From NCBI GenBank assembly GCA_034435635.1, contig DAOTWY010000062.1, positions 1-64,000 on the forward strand: DNA of 64,000 nucleotides, written 5' to 3'. A model generated the notes under the pieces. The model saw nothing but the letters and a program-made list of their open reading frames with translations. It had not been told where the DNA came from and did no database searches. Origin of the DNA: DAOTWY01 sp003696565. Lineage in GTDB: Bacteria > Chloroflexota > Anaerolineae > Aggregatilineales > Phototrophicaceae. Positions 1 to 9,282 of the stretch are shown in pieces (the first letter of the stretch is position 1; each line of letters begins with the position of its first letter). The position numbers were made by a program, and so were the translations under genes.

Positions 1-2
1 AG

Positions 3-596
3 GATGGAAACAACCGCAAGGAGAACATCACGGATTGGGCGTTAAGCCAGTTCCGTGAGGAATACGAGGACGAGAGCATCAGCAAATGGGACGTGTTCTA
101 TTATGTGTATGGCATGTTGCATCATCCGGCATACCGAGAAAAATTTGCGGATAACCTCAAGCGAGAGCTGCCACGCATCCCCTATGCGGCGGATTTTTGG
201 GCGGTCTCCAAAATCGGATCAGCTCTAGCCGATCTACATCTCAATTACGAAACCGGCGAACGCTATAAGCTGGAATGGGTGACGAAAAAAGACACGCCGG
301 TGGATTTCCGTGTGGAAAAAATGCGCAAGCGCGGCAACAGCATCGAATACAATCACACGCTCACGCTCAAGGGGATACCGGCGGAGGCATGGGAGTACAA
401 ACTCGGCAGTCGGTCTGCCCTAGATTGGCTGATCGATCAATACCGCGTCAAGACCGATAAGCGCAGCGGCATCACATCAGACCCGAACGCCTATAGCGAC
501 GACCCGCGCTACATCGTGGAGTTGATCGAGCGCGTCACACACCTCAGCGTGGAAACCATGAAACTCGTCAACCAATTAGAGAGCATCACCTGGTAA
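3..596 (+). CDS. Type ISP restriction-modification enzyme, C-terminal part (truncated by window edge)
   Basis: The reading frame is open from base 3 to the stop at 594-596, so this is the 3' end of a gene that begins outside the window. The last ~198 residues match the C-terminal target-recognition domain of type ISP (single-polypeptide, LlaBIII-like) enzymes, which carry nuclease, translocase, methyltransferase and recognition domains on one chain. Typical landmarks are YVYGMLHHPAYREKF, the LPRIPYAADFW block, ADLHLNYE, the KGIPAEAWEY region, and YRVKTDKRSGITSDPN before a closing SVETMKLVNQL helix. The GTG at 93 is internal. A type I-like specificity subunit is a less likely alternative. Function would be sequence-specific DNA methylation and ATP-driven cleavage of foreign DNA, if the missing part is intact. 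Confidence 0.82.
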   Translation, partial: DGNNRKENITDWALSQFREEYEDESISKWDVFYYVYGMLHHPAYREKFADNLKRELPRIPYAADFWAVSKIGSALADLHLNYETGERYKLEWVTKKDTPVDFRVEKMRKRGNSIEYNHTLTLKGIPAEAWEYKLGSRSALDWLIDQYRVKTDKRSGITSDPNAYSDDPRYIVELIERVTHLSVETMKLVNQLESITW

Positions 597-622
597 CACC
601 CCCCTTATTTAATTAACAACAA

Positions 623-654
623 TGGTGTCAATATGGACGATCATATTGACACCA
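623..654. terminator. 13-bp perfect hairpin between convergent genes
   Basis: Arms 623-635 and 642-654 are perfectly complementary with a six-base loop (GACGAT). The hairpin lies in the 65-bp gap between the convergent ISP gene and carB. On the minus strand it is followed by a T-rich stretch, so it could end carB transcription. On the plus strand there is no T-run. Confidence 0.55.
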
Positions 655-661
655 GCCGGCA

Positions 662-3600
662 TTACGTCATCTTATGATGCGCTTGCAAACTCCGCACCTT
701 AAGCGGCTTGCCCTTCAGTGCTTTAATCCCCTGAACTGATGCGGCAGCCGCGCTCATCGTCGTAATAATCGGGATTCCAAGCAAGTGCGCCGTCCCACGG
801 ATCAACGCCCCAGCTTCATGCGCCTGCCCCCCCAAAGGCGTGTTAATCACCAGGTCAATATCCCCGGCTAACATCCGATCCACCACATGCGGGGAGCCTT
901 GTGCCACTTTGTTCACCGGCTCCACAGGCAGCCCAATCATCTCTAACCAGCGGGCAGTGCCGTGTGTTGCCATCAACTTGAACCCCATGTTATATAAATC
1001 ACGCGCAATCCGTGCCACTGCGCCTTTATCAAAATCATTGACGCTGATAAACACCGTGCCGGATGTCGGTAACGTCATGCGAGCAGCGATCTGTGCTTTC
1101 ACAAAAGCGTGCCCAAAGCTGGACGCATGCCCCATCACCTCCCCAGTGGAGCGCATCTCTGGACCTAAACGGGCATCCACCCCGGGGAATTTTTGGAAAG
1201 GTAACACAGCTTCCTTCACAAAAAAGCCATCAACGGGCACTTCCTGCGTAAAGCCAAGCGCGTCCAGCGTCATCCCGGCGGCAATCTGCGCGGCATAGCT
1301 CGCCAATGGCACCCCTATCGCCTTGCTCACAAACGGAACGGTACGGCTCGCACGGGGGTTGACCTCTAACACATAAACCTCATCGTCTTTGATGGCAAAC
1401 TGGATATTAAACAACCCCTTAACCCCCATCGCCAACCCGATTCGATGTGTGTGTTCCCGGATAATCTCCAGATGATAGGCACTAATCTTGTACGGAGGCA
1501 GCACACAAGCAGAGTCCCCACTATGCACACCCGCTTCCTCAATATGCTGCATCACGCCGCCAATTGTGACCCGCTCCCCATCACAAAGCGCGTCTACATC
1601 CACTTCAAAGGCATCATCTAGGAATTGGTCAATCAACACCGGATGCCCCGTCCATTGAATATGCTGGTCAATCCACGCGATCAGTTGCGCCTCATCAAAG
1701 ACGATCGCCATCCCACGCCCACCTAATACATAACTAGGGCGCACCAACACCGGATACCCAATCGCAGCCGCAGCATGAATCGCCTCCTCACGGCTGATGA
1801 CGGTTGCCCCAGCCGGTTGCATAATATCTAACTCAGCCATCAAGGCATTAAACCGTTGACGATCTTCCGCTAAGTCAATTGTCTCTACTGATGTGCCCCA
1901 AATGGGCGCGCCCGCTTGCTGAAGGGCGTGGGCAATATTCAACGGCGTTTGCCCGCCAAACTGAACCAGCACGCCATCCGGTTTTTCTTTGTCGATGATG
2001 TTTAGCACATCTTCAGCGGTCAGCGGCTCAAAATACAGACGATCAGCCGTGTCATAATCGGTACTGACGGTTTCCGGGTTGCAATTCACCATAATCGTCT
2101 CATATCCCAGTTGCTTCAGGGCAAAGCAAGCATGAACACAGCAATAATCAAACTCAATCCCCTGCCCAATGCGGTTTGGTCCCCCCCCTAAGATCATCAC
2201 CTTGCGTTGCGTACTTGGGTTAGCTTCACAGCCCTCTTCATAGGTAGAATAAAGATAAGGCGTATGCGCTTCAAACTCTGCGGCACAGGTATCTACCCGA
2301 TAATAATTCGTCACCACGCCCAACGCTTTACGCTGCTCCCGCACGGTGAATTCATCTACGCCAAGCAATTGCGCAATATAAGCATCGGCAAAACCATATT
2401 GCTTAAGCAGTAAATAATCCTCACGAGATAAGCGCGTTTTGCCAATCATGCGACGATGTATCGCCATGATGTCCGCCATCTGTTGAACAAACCACGGGTC
2501 AAAACGTGTATTCTCAACGACCTCCTCAACAGAAACGCCTTTGAACAAGTTAGCAGCTACTTGGAACAACCGGCGTGCTGTTGGCACTTTCAAGGCATGT
2601 GCTGGTACATCCTCTAGGCTAGAACCAAAGCCCATCACACCAATATCTAATGACCGGATAGCCTTTTGTAATGCCTCCGGGAAGGTACGTCCAATTGCCA
2701 TGACCTCGCCTACCGCCTTCATCTGTGGACCAAGCACCTGATCCGCCGTGGTAAATTTTTCAAAATCCCAGCGCGGAATTTTGACGACAACATAGTCCAG
2801 CGATGGCTCAAAGCTAGCAGGCGTAACCCGTGTGATGTCGTTGGGGATTTCATCCAATGTAAAACCGACAGCCACCAATGCTGCGATTTTTGCAATGGGA
2901 AAGCCTGTTGCCTTGCTCGCAAGTGCAGATGAACGGGAAACACGTGGGTTCATCTCAATCACATAGACTTCGCCATCATCTGGGTTAATGGCATACTGCA
3001 CATTTGCGCCGCCGGTTGCTAAGCCCACCTTATCGAAAATCTGGCGCGCCATATCACGCAAGCGTTGGAGTTCTTTATCCGTCAGCGTTTGTGCCGGTGC
3101 CACAGTGATGCTATCCCCGGTATGCACGCCCATCGGATCAAGATTTTCAATCGCACAGACGACCACAAAGTTCCCGGCACTATCCCGCATGATCTCTAGC
3201 TCATATTCTTTCCAGCCGAGCAAACTATAATCCACCAAAATTTGCCCCACAGGGCTTTGCTTAATGCCGTTGCGAGCAATCTCACGCAGTTGTACCTCAT
3301 CATAAGCGACACCGCCCCCGCTACCCCCTAGCGTAAAAGATGGACGCACCAACACCGGATACCCCATTTTCTCTGCAGCATCCACCGCAGCCTGTACCGA
3401 TGTCACCACCTCACTCGGCGGAGATTTTAGGTTAATCTCTGTCATGGCATCTTTGAAGCGTTGGCGATCTTCTGCCAGCAAAATGCTATTCATAGATGCC
3501 CCAATGAGTTCCACATTATGCTTTTTCAGAATCCCCTGCTCTTCTAGTGCTAACGCCAAATTGAGGGCGGTTTGTCCACCAACGGTTGGTAAAAGTGCAT

Positions 3601-3850
3601 CCGGCTTTTCCTGTTCGATAATTCGCTCACAAATTTCCGGCGTAAGGGGTTCAATATATGTCGCATCGGCAAATTCTGGGTCTGTCATGATGGTTGCCGG
3701 GTTGCTGTTGACCAAAACAATACGATACCCCAAACGACGCAAGGCTTTACATGCTTGCACCCCACTATAGTCAAATTCGCTCGCCTGACCGATAACAATC
3801 GGACCGGAACCAATAATCATAATTGTGTGGATGTCTGTTCTTTTTGGCAT
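662..3850 (-). CDS. carB: Carbamoyl-phosphate synthase large subunit
   Basis: CarB makes carbamoyl phosphate from bicarbonate, two ATP and ammonia channelled from the small subunit, feeding pyrimidine and arginine synthesis in the cytoplasm. The 1062-residue product has the usual duplicated layout. The carboxyphosphate half opens with [17 protein letters not shown] near residue 13, an oligomerisation segment lies around 400-550, the carbamoyl half opens with [17 protein letters not shown] near 560, and an MGS-like allosteric domain covers roughly the last 130 residues. AEDRQRF occurs in both ATP-grasp halves. The frame stays open 21 codons further upstream, but the ATG at 3850 has a GAGGA ribosome site and starts with the family-typical MPKRTDI. 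carA is not in the window. An inverted repeat in front of the gene may regulate it. Confidence 0.97.
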   Translation of the reverse strand: MPKRTDIHTIMIIGSGPIVIGQASEFDYSGVQACKALRRLGYRIVLVNSNPATIMTDPEFADATYIEPLTPEICERIIEQEKPDALLPTVGGQTALNLALALEEQGILKKHNVELIGASMNSILLAEDRQRFKDAMTEINLKSPPSEVVTSVQAAVDAAEKMGYPVLVRPSFTLGGSGGGVAYDEVQLREIARNGIKQSPVGQILVDYSLLGWKEYELEIMRDSAGNFVVVCAIENLDPMGVHTGDSITVAPAQTLTDKELQRLRDMARQIFDKVGLATGGANVQYAINPDDGEVYVIEMNPRVSRSSALASKATGFPIAKIAALVAVGFTLDEIPNDITRVTPASFEPSLDYVVVKIPRWDFEKFTTADQVLGPQMKAVGEVMAIGRTFPEALQKAIRSLDIGVMGFGSSLEDVPAHALKVPTARRLFQVAANLFKGVSVEEVVENTRFDPWFVQQMADIMAIHRRMIGKTRLSREDYLLLKQYGFADAYIAQLLGVDEFTVREQRKALGVVTNYYRVDTCAAEFEAHTPYLYSTYEEGCEANPSTQRKVMILGGGPNRIGQGIEFDYCCVHACFALKQLGYETIMVNCNPETVSTDYDTADRLYFEPLTAEDVLNIIDKEKPDGVLVQFGGQTPLNIAHALQQAGAPIWGTSVETIDLAEDRQRFNALMAELDIMQPAGATVISREEAIHAAAAIGYPVLVRPSYVLGGRGMAIVFDEAQLIAWIDQHIQWTGHPVLIDQFLDDAFEVDVDALCDGERVTIGGVMQHIEEAGVHSGDSACVLPPYKISAYHLEIIREHTHRIGLAMGVKGLFNIQFAIKDDEVYVLEVNPRASRTVPFVSKAIGVPLASYAAQIAAGMTLDALGFTQEVPVDGFFVKEAVLPFQKFPGVDARLGPEMRSTGEVMGHASSFGHAFVKAQIAARMTLPTSGTVFISVNDFDKGAVARIARDLYNMGFKLMATHGTARWLEMIGLPVEPVNKVAQGSPHVVDRMLAGDIDLVINTPLGGQAHEAGALIRGTAHLLGIPIITTMSAAAASVQGIKALKGKPLKVRSLQAHHKMT

Positions 3851-3893
3851 AATATCCTCAATATACAAATCGCCCAGGATAAGATAATGGGAT

Positions 3894-3927
3894 TTTGTCA
3901 AAAAGCTACACAAAAATTTTTGACAAA
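3894..3927. promoter_or_regulatory. 11-bp perfect inverted repeat upstream of carB (operator candidate)
   Basis: TTTGTCAAAAA at 3894-3904 and TTTTTGACAAA at 3917-3927 are perfect inverted copies with a 12-base spacer. TTGACA, a -35-like hexamer, is embedded in each arm on opposite strands. A smaller palindrome, GACAA-A-TTGTC, overlaps the distal arm at 3922-3932. The element lies 44-77 bases upstream of the carB start and in the divergent gap with the envelope operon. Regulation is inferred; no known operator was recognised. Confidence 0.4.
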
Positions 3928-4064
3928 TTGTCTAAGAGCGTCCGTTGTAACATCGTCCTACCAACACCTGAACAAAACCCTATCAATTTATTTAAATCCT
4001 TAACAACAGGCTATGGTATTATAAACGTGAGTCAAAAGGTTTTATTGAAACCGGGATTTATAGC

Positions 4065-5534
4065 ATGCGTAGAATTTTACGAAAAATCATACAAATATTA
4101 GATGGCACCCCGCAAACTTACGGTAAAAAGCAGCGTGGACAAAGTGTCGTTGAACTCGCGCTAGTTACCCCTTTGCTGATCATTTTGCTGGTTGGCTTGG
4201 TGGAAATTGGTTGGTTTGCAAGGAACTACCTCACATTATTAGAAGTAAGCCGGGTTGGGGCACGGCGTGGGGCAGTTCTGAGTGGTGAAAACAGTCCATT
4301 ATTATGGAATGAATGGGCTAGCCTTTATAGCATTCCAGGCAATGAAGCGAGTTACGATCCATATTGGAACACTTACCCCGTATTTGAAACAGACCCTGGT
4401 TGGGACCCCGTTAATCAACCAACCCAAAGCAAAATTCTTGAACTACGGGTCAAAGTTCGTAACTGCAACTTATTGAATGATCCCAACACTTATGTTGGTT
4501 TTTATAACCTGGTTTTGTGTCAGATGTTAAATTCGTTGGATCCGCTCAGCATTGTGCGTGATCCAGCAGTTGCTGATAGTAGTTTTGGTGCAGGACTCGG
4601 CGACATCATTATTTCAGTGTTCGCCGTACAGATGGTAAGAACCGGTCCTGGCTCCGATGTAGATATTAACTTAAACGCCGCGCCCACCATCTATGCCAAT
4701 GAGTTCAAAGACGCTGATGGTAACGATAAGGATACCTGGGTGCCGGTTGTCGTTGGGCGTTATCCAACCCGTGCTAATGAATGTAATGTGTGGCGGCGGG
4801 TCGATAGTGGTCAAGTCTTATTGCCGCCAGCAGTCCCCCCATATGAACGCGATCCTTTTGATTACTATTACCAAAACGATTCACCATTGAATCATCCAGG
4901 TCGCCCTGATGGTGATGTCGATTTGATGTTGGTCAATGACCCTGATCTTAGTGATGGCGATCAAGGACCGTTAGCTTATCCAATTGAATTGGCAAATTTG
5001 ATCAATGGGCAATTTGTTTCACCAGGGTTTGATCCATACGATTTTGCTGAAGTACAACGCGGATTTGTTTATACAGGGCTACATCAAGTGGAATTAACCG
5101 CAGAATTAGATGATGGGAGTGGCGGCACATTTGAAGCTGAATTAGTCTGTTTCGGTTCAGATAAAACCGTTTATTGGGTGCAAGATATGCTGCAAGCTGA
5201 AGGGTTTATCATGTCTGATTCTGAGATAGCAGCAGCCCGTGCCATTGACCCCAATTTTGGCTATGAGATGATTGATACAAACGGCGACGGCACGCCTGAT
5301 ACACAAGTTGAAGTGGATCAACGGCAATACTTGGTTAATCAAGGGGTGATCTTGGTTGAAATCTATTGGGAACACCAGTTGTTGTTACGTGATTTCCCGG
5401 TGTTTTCACCCATCTTAAACATGGTGAACGATGGTAAAGCAGAAATCTATGTCTGGTCAGCGTTCCCTGCACCAACAGTTGTGCCGGAAATTCGCTATAA
5501 CCTGACTTGGAATGATTTAACAGATGAGGATTAA
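4065..5534 (+). CDS. TadE-like membrane-anchored envelope protein
   Basis: A 489-residue protein with a short basic N-terminus and the TadE-type segment GQSVVELALVTPLLIILLVG at about residues 25-45, where a conserved Glu sits inside the single membrane helix. TadE-like proteins are pilin-like components or anchors of Tad/Flp surface structures. The remaining ~430 residues are predicted extracytoplasmic, rich in Asp, Asn and Pro, and unrecognised; a C-terminal phrase DTNGDGTPDTQVEVD resembles a calcium-binding loop. The gene starts an operon: the next gene begins 5 bp after its stop. No TadA ATPase or TadBC platform gene is visible nearby, so assembly of a real pilus is not supported by this window. 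Confidence 0.75.
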   Translation: MRRILRKIIQILDGTPQTYGKKQRGQSVVELALVTPLLIILLVGLVEIGWFARNYLTLLEVSRVGARRGAVLSGENSPLLWNEWASLYSIPGNEASYDPYWNTYPVFETDPGWDPVNQPTQSKILELRVKVRNCNLLNDPNTYVGFYNLVLCQMLNSLDPLSIVRDPAVADSSFGAGLGDIIISVFAVQMVRTGPGSDVDINLNAAPTIYANEFKDADGNDKDTWVPVVVGRYPTRANECNVWRRVDSGQVLLPPAVPPYERDPFDYYYQNDSPLNHPGRPDGDVDLMLVNDPDLSDGDQGPLAYPIELANLINGQFVSPGFDPYDFAEVQRGFVYTGLHQVELTAELDDGSGGTFEAELVCFGSDKTVYWVQDMLQAEGFIMSDSEIAAARAIDPNFGYEMIDTNGDGTPDTQVEVDQRQYLVNQGVILVEIYWEHQLLLRDFPVFSPILNMVNDGKAEIYVWSAFPAPTVVPEIRYNLTWNDLTDED

Positions 5535-5539
5535 TTAAG

Positions 5540-8500
5540 ATGAAGCGACTGATTAGACGTTTATCACGGCGAAACCAAGTTGGTCAGTCACTCGTGATCT
5601 TGGCACTTGGCATGATTGCCCTATTAGGGTTTGTTGGGCTAACTACCGACATCTCCATATTATTTGTGCGTTATAGCCAGCTCCGCCGAGCCGTAGACAG
5701 TGCTTCCATCGCTGCCGCTGGGCAAATGCGCCAAGATCGTTCGATTGCAACTGTCAGCCTGACAGCGCGTCAATATATCGAGTTTCATGGATTGAACCCG
5801 CGTGAAGTTTGGGTAGAAACATGCCACAATCAACCACGTCCAGATCGTGACTCAGGCACGGCAGGGTTACAACATGGTACGCCCGAATATGAAAGCCGCA
5901 AAGCCACCTTGGAAGCCGCTATCGCTGACTATGATGCACAAGTCGCCGCGGGAACATCTGGTCCAGCCTTGCAGCCTTATATTGATGCTGTGGATAATGC
6001 TTATACAGACTATCTGGACTATGTTTGGACGAGTATCTTAGGTGGCGTAAATGAAGCAAGCCAAGTCTTGATTGATGCTCGTAACGCCTATAACGACGCA
6101 TTGGCAGCTTATAATGCTGACCCCACCGCCGCTAACCGTGAGGCGATGGAACGCGCACGCCGTTCATATCGTGATCAACTTGACCGTGAAGCAATTTTGT
6201 TTGATGACCAAGAAATTTGCACTGGCGATCAACGCAAATTAGTCCGTGTGACAGCACAAATTGAATCCCCCACTGTCTTTTTACGGCTGCTAGGGTGGGA
6301 TACTATCACCTTACAAGCCTCTGCTATCTCTGAAACAGCTGTGATGGATGTTGTGCTGATTTTGGACGTTTCCGAATCAATGCTGAGCGAAACCACTTAT
6401 GATGACTGGGCAACGGTCAACCTAGGGACGGCATATATCCCGCCGCGTCTGTCTTACACCAATCCAACATCGGATTATTTGGTCTCTGCCCATAACAATA
6501 CTGTGCTTGGGCGCATGGTAGCGGATGGTTGGCTGCCCGTTCTCAACCTAGGTGGAACACAATATATTGAGTTTGGTTTAGCAGATACGACGGGTAACCG
6601 TCCATATACTACGGGTACCGGTCCATATCAAGCCCCACCAGATGGTGCTGAAGATTGGTATTATGGCTGGTATTGGGGCACCTATTTGTTAGGCGTTTGG
6701 CCCGAGCAAGTGAACAATCGGCTGCACTATTTACAGCCAGGGCAAAACATTGGCGGTACACCGTTGATTGACACCGGTGGGAATGCTGGACCAACCAATG
6801 ATCCACTGACCAACAATCGCCCAGGTGACAATCCAGATTATCCTAACGCCAATGATGACCCGCGGGGTGTTTCCAATGAGTATTATCAAGTGCGCTCCTT
6901 CGTGCCACAATCTATTAGAGACAATCCTGATTTTAATGGGGCAAACCAAGGACACCCGCGTCCGATGTGCCGCGTTCGCTTCTATCCGTTTTCAATGGTC
7001 TTAGAAATACCGGACTATCTGGCAGAGCTTTATACCACAGACCCGAATATCCCCGGTGGCGTTTTGACCAATTCGGATTGGCCCCTCATTGAAAATTGGG
7101 ATAATCCCGGTTCAGAACAAGCACAATGGGCGGGTTTTGTACCAACATATAACTTCTATGGCTGCTGTAATGATCCAAGTAGCGCACGAGTCAACCGTAA
7201 TGGCGAGTTTATCATCGCTGGTGCAGCAAATCCTGATAATCCATCTGCCAGCGAACTGTGGATTAACCAAGTCCCTGTGCCACAAAACGACAATGATTTC
7301 TCCGATTTGATTTGTCAGCCCTTTAAGCAAGCAAAAGACGCAACCCGTCTATTCTTAGAGCGCATCGACTTTTTACGGGGGGATCGTGTGGCGTTTGTGA
7401 CATTTGACCGCACAGCCTTCATCATTGATCCAGATGGCGCAAACGGCATCCCTGGCAGTGATGTCAACCTCAACCATATGATCGAAACACTGGACGATGC
7501 CATTAATGTGTTGAATAAATACATCGGTGTGCGTACTGAACCAAACTTTTACGTCTGGAATGAAGACGGTGGTGGATGGGTACCAGATGTATTTGCCGCG
7601 GGTATTGATTTTGATACCGGTTCTCCGGTTGTCCTGGAATATAATAAAATTGAACCAACCGTCAACTTTGATGATCCAGCGTTTTTCAATTATCCCGCTT
7701 TGGGCAGTTGTTTTATTCAAAATGCAGAACTCCCCTACCCCTATAGCCGATACGCTAGCCGTAACCCAGTGGGTTATAGCGGGTATCCGCCGGATACACA
7801 ACCAGCACTGTTCAACGTATTGAATCCACCACTTTCTGATAGTAATTGGAATGCTATTCGTAACTCGTTCGGCATTGATACGCCGCCGGAAATCGTACAA
7901 AGCAGTTATGAAAAACATGCCGCTTGTCGAGGGACAAATATCGGTGCAGCTTTACGAGAAGCCAATAATGCGCTTACCAACCCAACTACCAGTCGTCGTG
8001 AAGGCACCGTATGGGTGATGATTCTACTCAGTGATGGTGCAGCTGGTGCCAGTGATCCTGTTCGGAGCTTCGGTACGAAACGCATTGAATCAAACCCCTA
8101 TGCACCTGTCTTAATTTATGACTGGCGGGAACGTAACAACAGCGACTTCAGCATCACAGACGGCGATGGCGCATCCGTTGGGCGTTATGGGAACAACCCA
8201 GGCGATTATGGCGCGTTCGGCTTGTGCCCTTATGGCAACCTCAACCGTCATGGTGAATTATTTGATGGCGAATTATTTGAGTTCCCATTCTGTTCGGATA
8301 GTGACCCCATCACACGTCACTTCTGCCTAACAGATGAGCGCGTAGGAAATACCGCATCACGCACAGTGGGTTGGAATATTGAAGCAAACCGTGATCCACT
8401 AACGAGCTTTGGTCCTGGTTTTTCCCCTGGATCGTTAGATCGTGACTATCGCTTTAATATCTGGTCTGGTGATCAGGCATCATGGGATGCTGCGGTGACA

Positions 8501-9250
8501 GCAAATGGTGGTGTTTGGCCCGATTATGATGCGACATATTGCCCTTATACCGAAGGATGTGTGCCACCGATGCCATCGGTAAACGATTATCCGTCACAAA
8601 ACCAATCGCTCTGGATTCAACAACAGAACGTCATTCGTGGCAACATCTTTGAAGTAGATTTAGGCGATATTTTCACAGACAATAACAACTCCTGTGATCC
8701 GTTATATGATGTAGACGATTACGCACGGGATTGGGCGGACTTTGTTGGCGGTGTTGATGAAGTCCAAGGCGATGATGCGGTGTTGCCGACCATCTTCACA
8801 ATTGGTTTCGGGTTACAGTTTGAAAATAGCACCGGCACTTGTGACAGTAGTGATCCTGCTTTAGAAGACTGCTTGGGCGAAGAACTGCTGCGCTATATTG
8901 CGGATGTGGGTGATAACTTCCAGATCGACAATGACTATCAGCAGGATTATCGCGATAATCGCGAATTGAGTGTGCCACCTGCATCACCGTATCTCTCACT
9001 AGATGGTTCTGTAGAGTTTGAACCTGGTGGCTGGGGACCTAAAGACCCCTGCGAATCAGAAAATTACACTTGGCGCGGTCCTGTGGATAGCAGCGGCAAT
9101 CCCATTGATGTCAACACTGCCATCAGCCAAATCGAAACCCGTACCGGTGGCGAAAGCTGCGGCAATTACTACAACGCACCAGGCGCGGCAGAGCTTGAAT
9201 TAGTGTTTGACGATATCGCATCACGTATGTTTACACGTCTTGCAGGGTAA
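5540..9250 (+). CDS. Giant TadG-like protein with split von Willebrand A domain
   Basis: This 1236-residue protein begins with a TadG-type anchor (GQSLVILALGMIALLGFVG, then RYSQLRRAVDSASIAAA). The vWA fold is present but spread out: the MIDAS strand with DVSES is near residue 277, the helix and strand FKQAKDATRLFLERI...DRVAFVTFD at 593-625, the MIDAS threonine in RGTNIGAAL near 797, and VWVMILLSDGAAG near 824. The intervals are far longer than in an ordinary ~200-residue vWA domain, so hundreds of residues are inserted in its loops. Residues ~85-220 contain a probable helical stretch. Expected location is the cell surface, with metal-dependent adhesion as the likely role. It is sandwiched between two TadE-like genes with short gaps, suggesting co-transcription and a shared surface complex. 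Confidence 0.8.
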   Translation: MKRLIRRLSRRNQVGQSLVILALGMIALLGFVGLTTDISILFVRYSQLRRAVDSASIAAAGQMRQDRSIATVSLTARQYIEFHGLNPREVWVETCHNQPRPDRDSGTAGLQHGTPEYESRKATLEAAIADYDAQVAAGTSGPALQPYIDAVDNAYTDYLDYVWTSILGGVNEASQVLIDARNAYNDALAAYNADPTAANREAMERARRSYRDQLDREAILFDDQEICTGDQRKLVRVTAQIESPTVFLRLLGWDTITLQASAISETAVMDVVLILDVSESMLSETTYDDWATVNLGTAYIPPRLSYTNPTSDYLVSAHNNTVLGRMVADGWLPVLNLGGTQYIEFGLADTTGNRPYTTGTGPYQAPPDGAEDWYYGWYWGTYLLGVWPEQVNNRLHYLQPGQNIGGTPLIDTGGNAGPTNDPLTNNRPGDNPDYPNANDDPRGVSNEYYQVRSFVPQSIRDNPDFNGANQGHPRPMCRVRFYPFSMVLEIPDYLAELYTTDPNIPGGVLTNSDWPLIENWDNPGSEQAQWAGFVPTYNFYGCCNDPSSARVNRNGEFIIAGAANPDNPSASELWINQVPVPQNDNDFSDLICQPFKQAKDATRLFLERIDFLRGDRVAFVTFDRTAFIIDPDGANGIPGSDVNLNHMIETLDDAINVLNKYIGVRTEPNFYVWNEDGGGWVPDVFAAGIDFDTGSPVVLEYNKIEPTVNFDDPAFFNYPALGSCFIQNAELPYPYSRYASRNPVGYSGYPPDTQPALFNVLNPPLSDSNWNAIRNSFGIDTPPEIVQSSYEKHAACRGTNIGAALREANNALTNPTTSRREGTVWVMILLSDGAAGASDPVRSFGTKRIESNPYAPVLIYDWRERNNSDFSITDGDGASVGRYGNNPGDYGAFGLCPYGNLNRHGELFDGELFEFPFCSDSDPITRHFCLTDERVGNTASRTVGWNIEANRDPLTSFGPGFSPGSLDRDYRFNIWSGDQASWDAAVTANGGVWPDYDATYCPYTEGCVPPMPSVNDYPSQNQSLWIQQQNVIRGNIFEVDLGDIFTDNNNSCDPLYDVDDYARDWADFVGGVDEVQGDDAVLPTIFTIGFGLQFENSTGTCDSSDPALEDCLGEELLRYIADVGDNFQIDNDYQQDYRDNRELSVPPASPYLSLDGSVEFEPGGWGPKDPCESENYTWRGPVDSSGNPIDVNTAISQIETRTGGESCGNYYNAPGAAELELVFDDIASRMFTRLAG

Positions 9251-9282
9251 CCTTGTAGGCAAAAGGGGAAGAGAGAGGTTTT

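Noticed and set aside
840..1298. 152-residue plus-strand frame inside carB
   Set aside because: It is antisense to the strongly supported carB, has no family features, and reads as a shadow of its codon pattern.
7373..7918. 181-residue minus-strand frame inside the vWA gene
   Set aside because: It is antisense to a continuous 1236-residue gene in the same operon, without a ribosome site or known motif.
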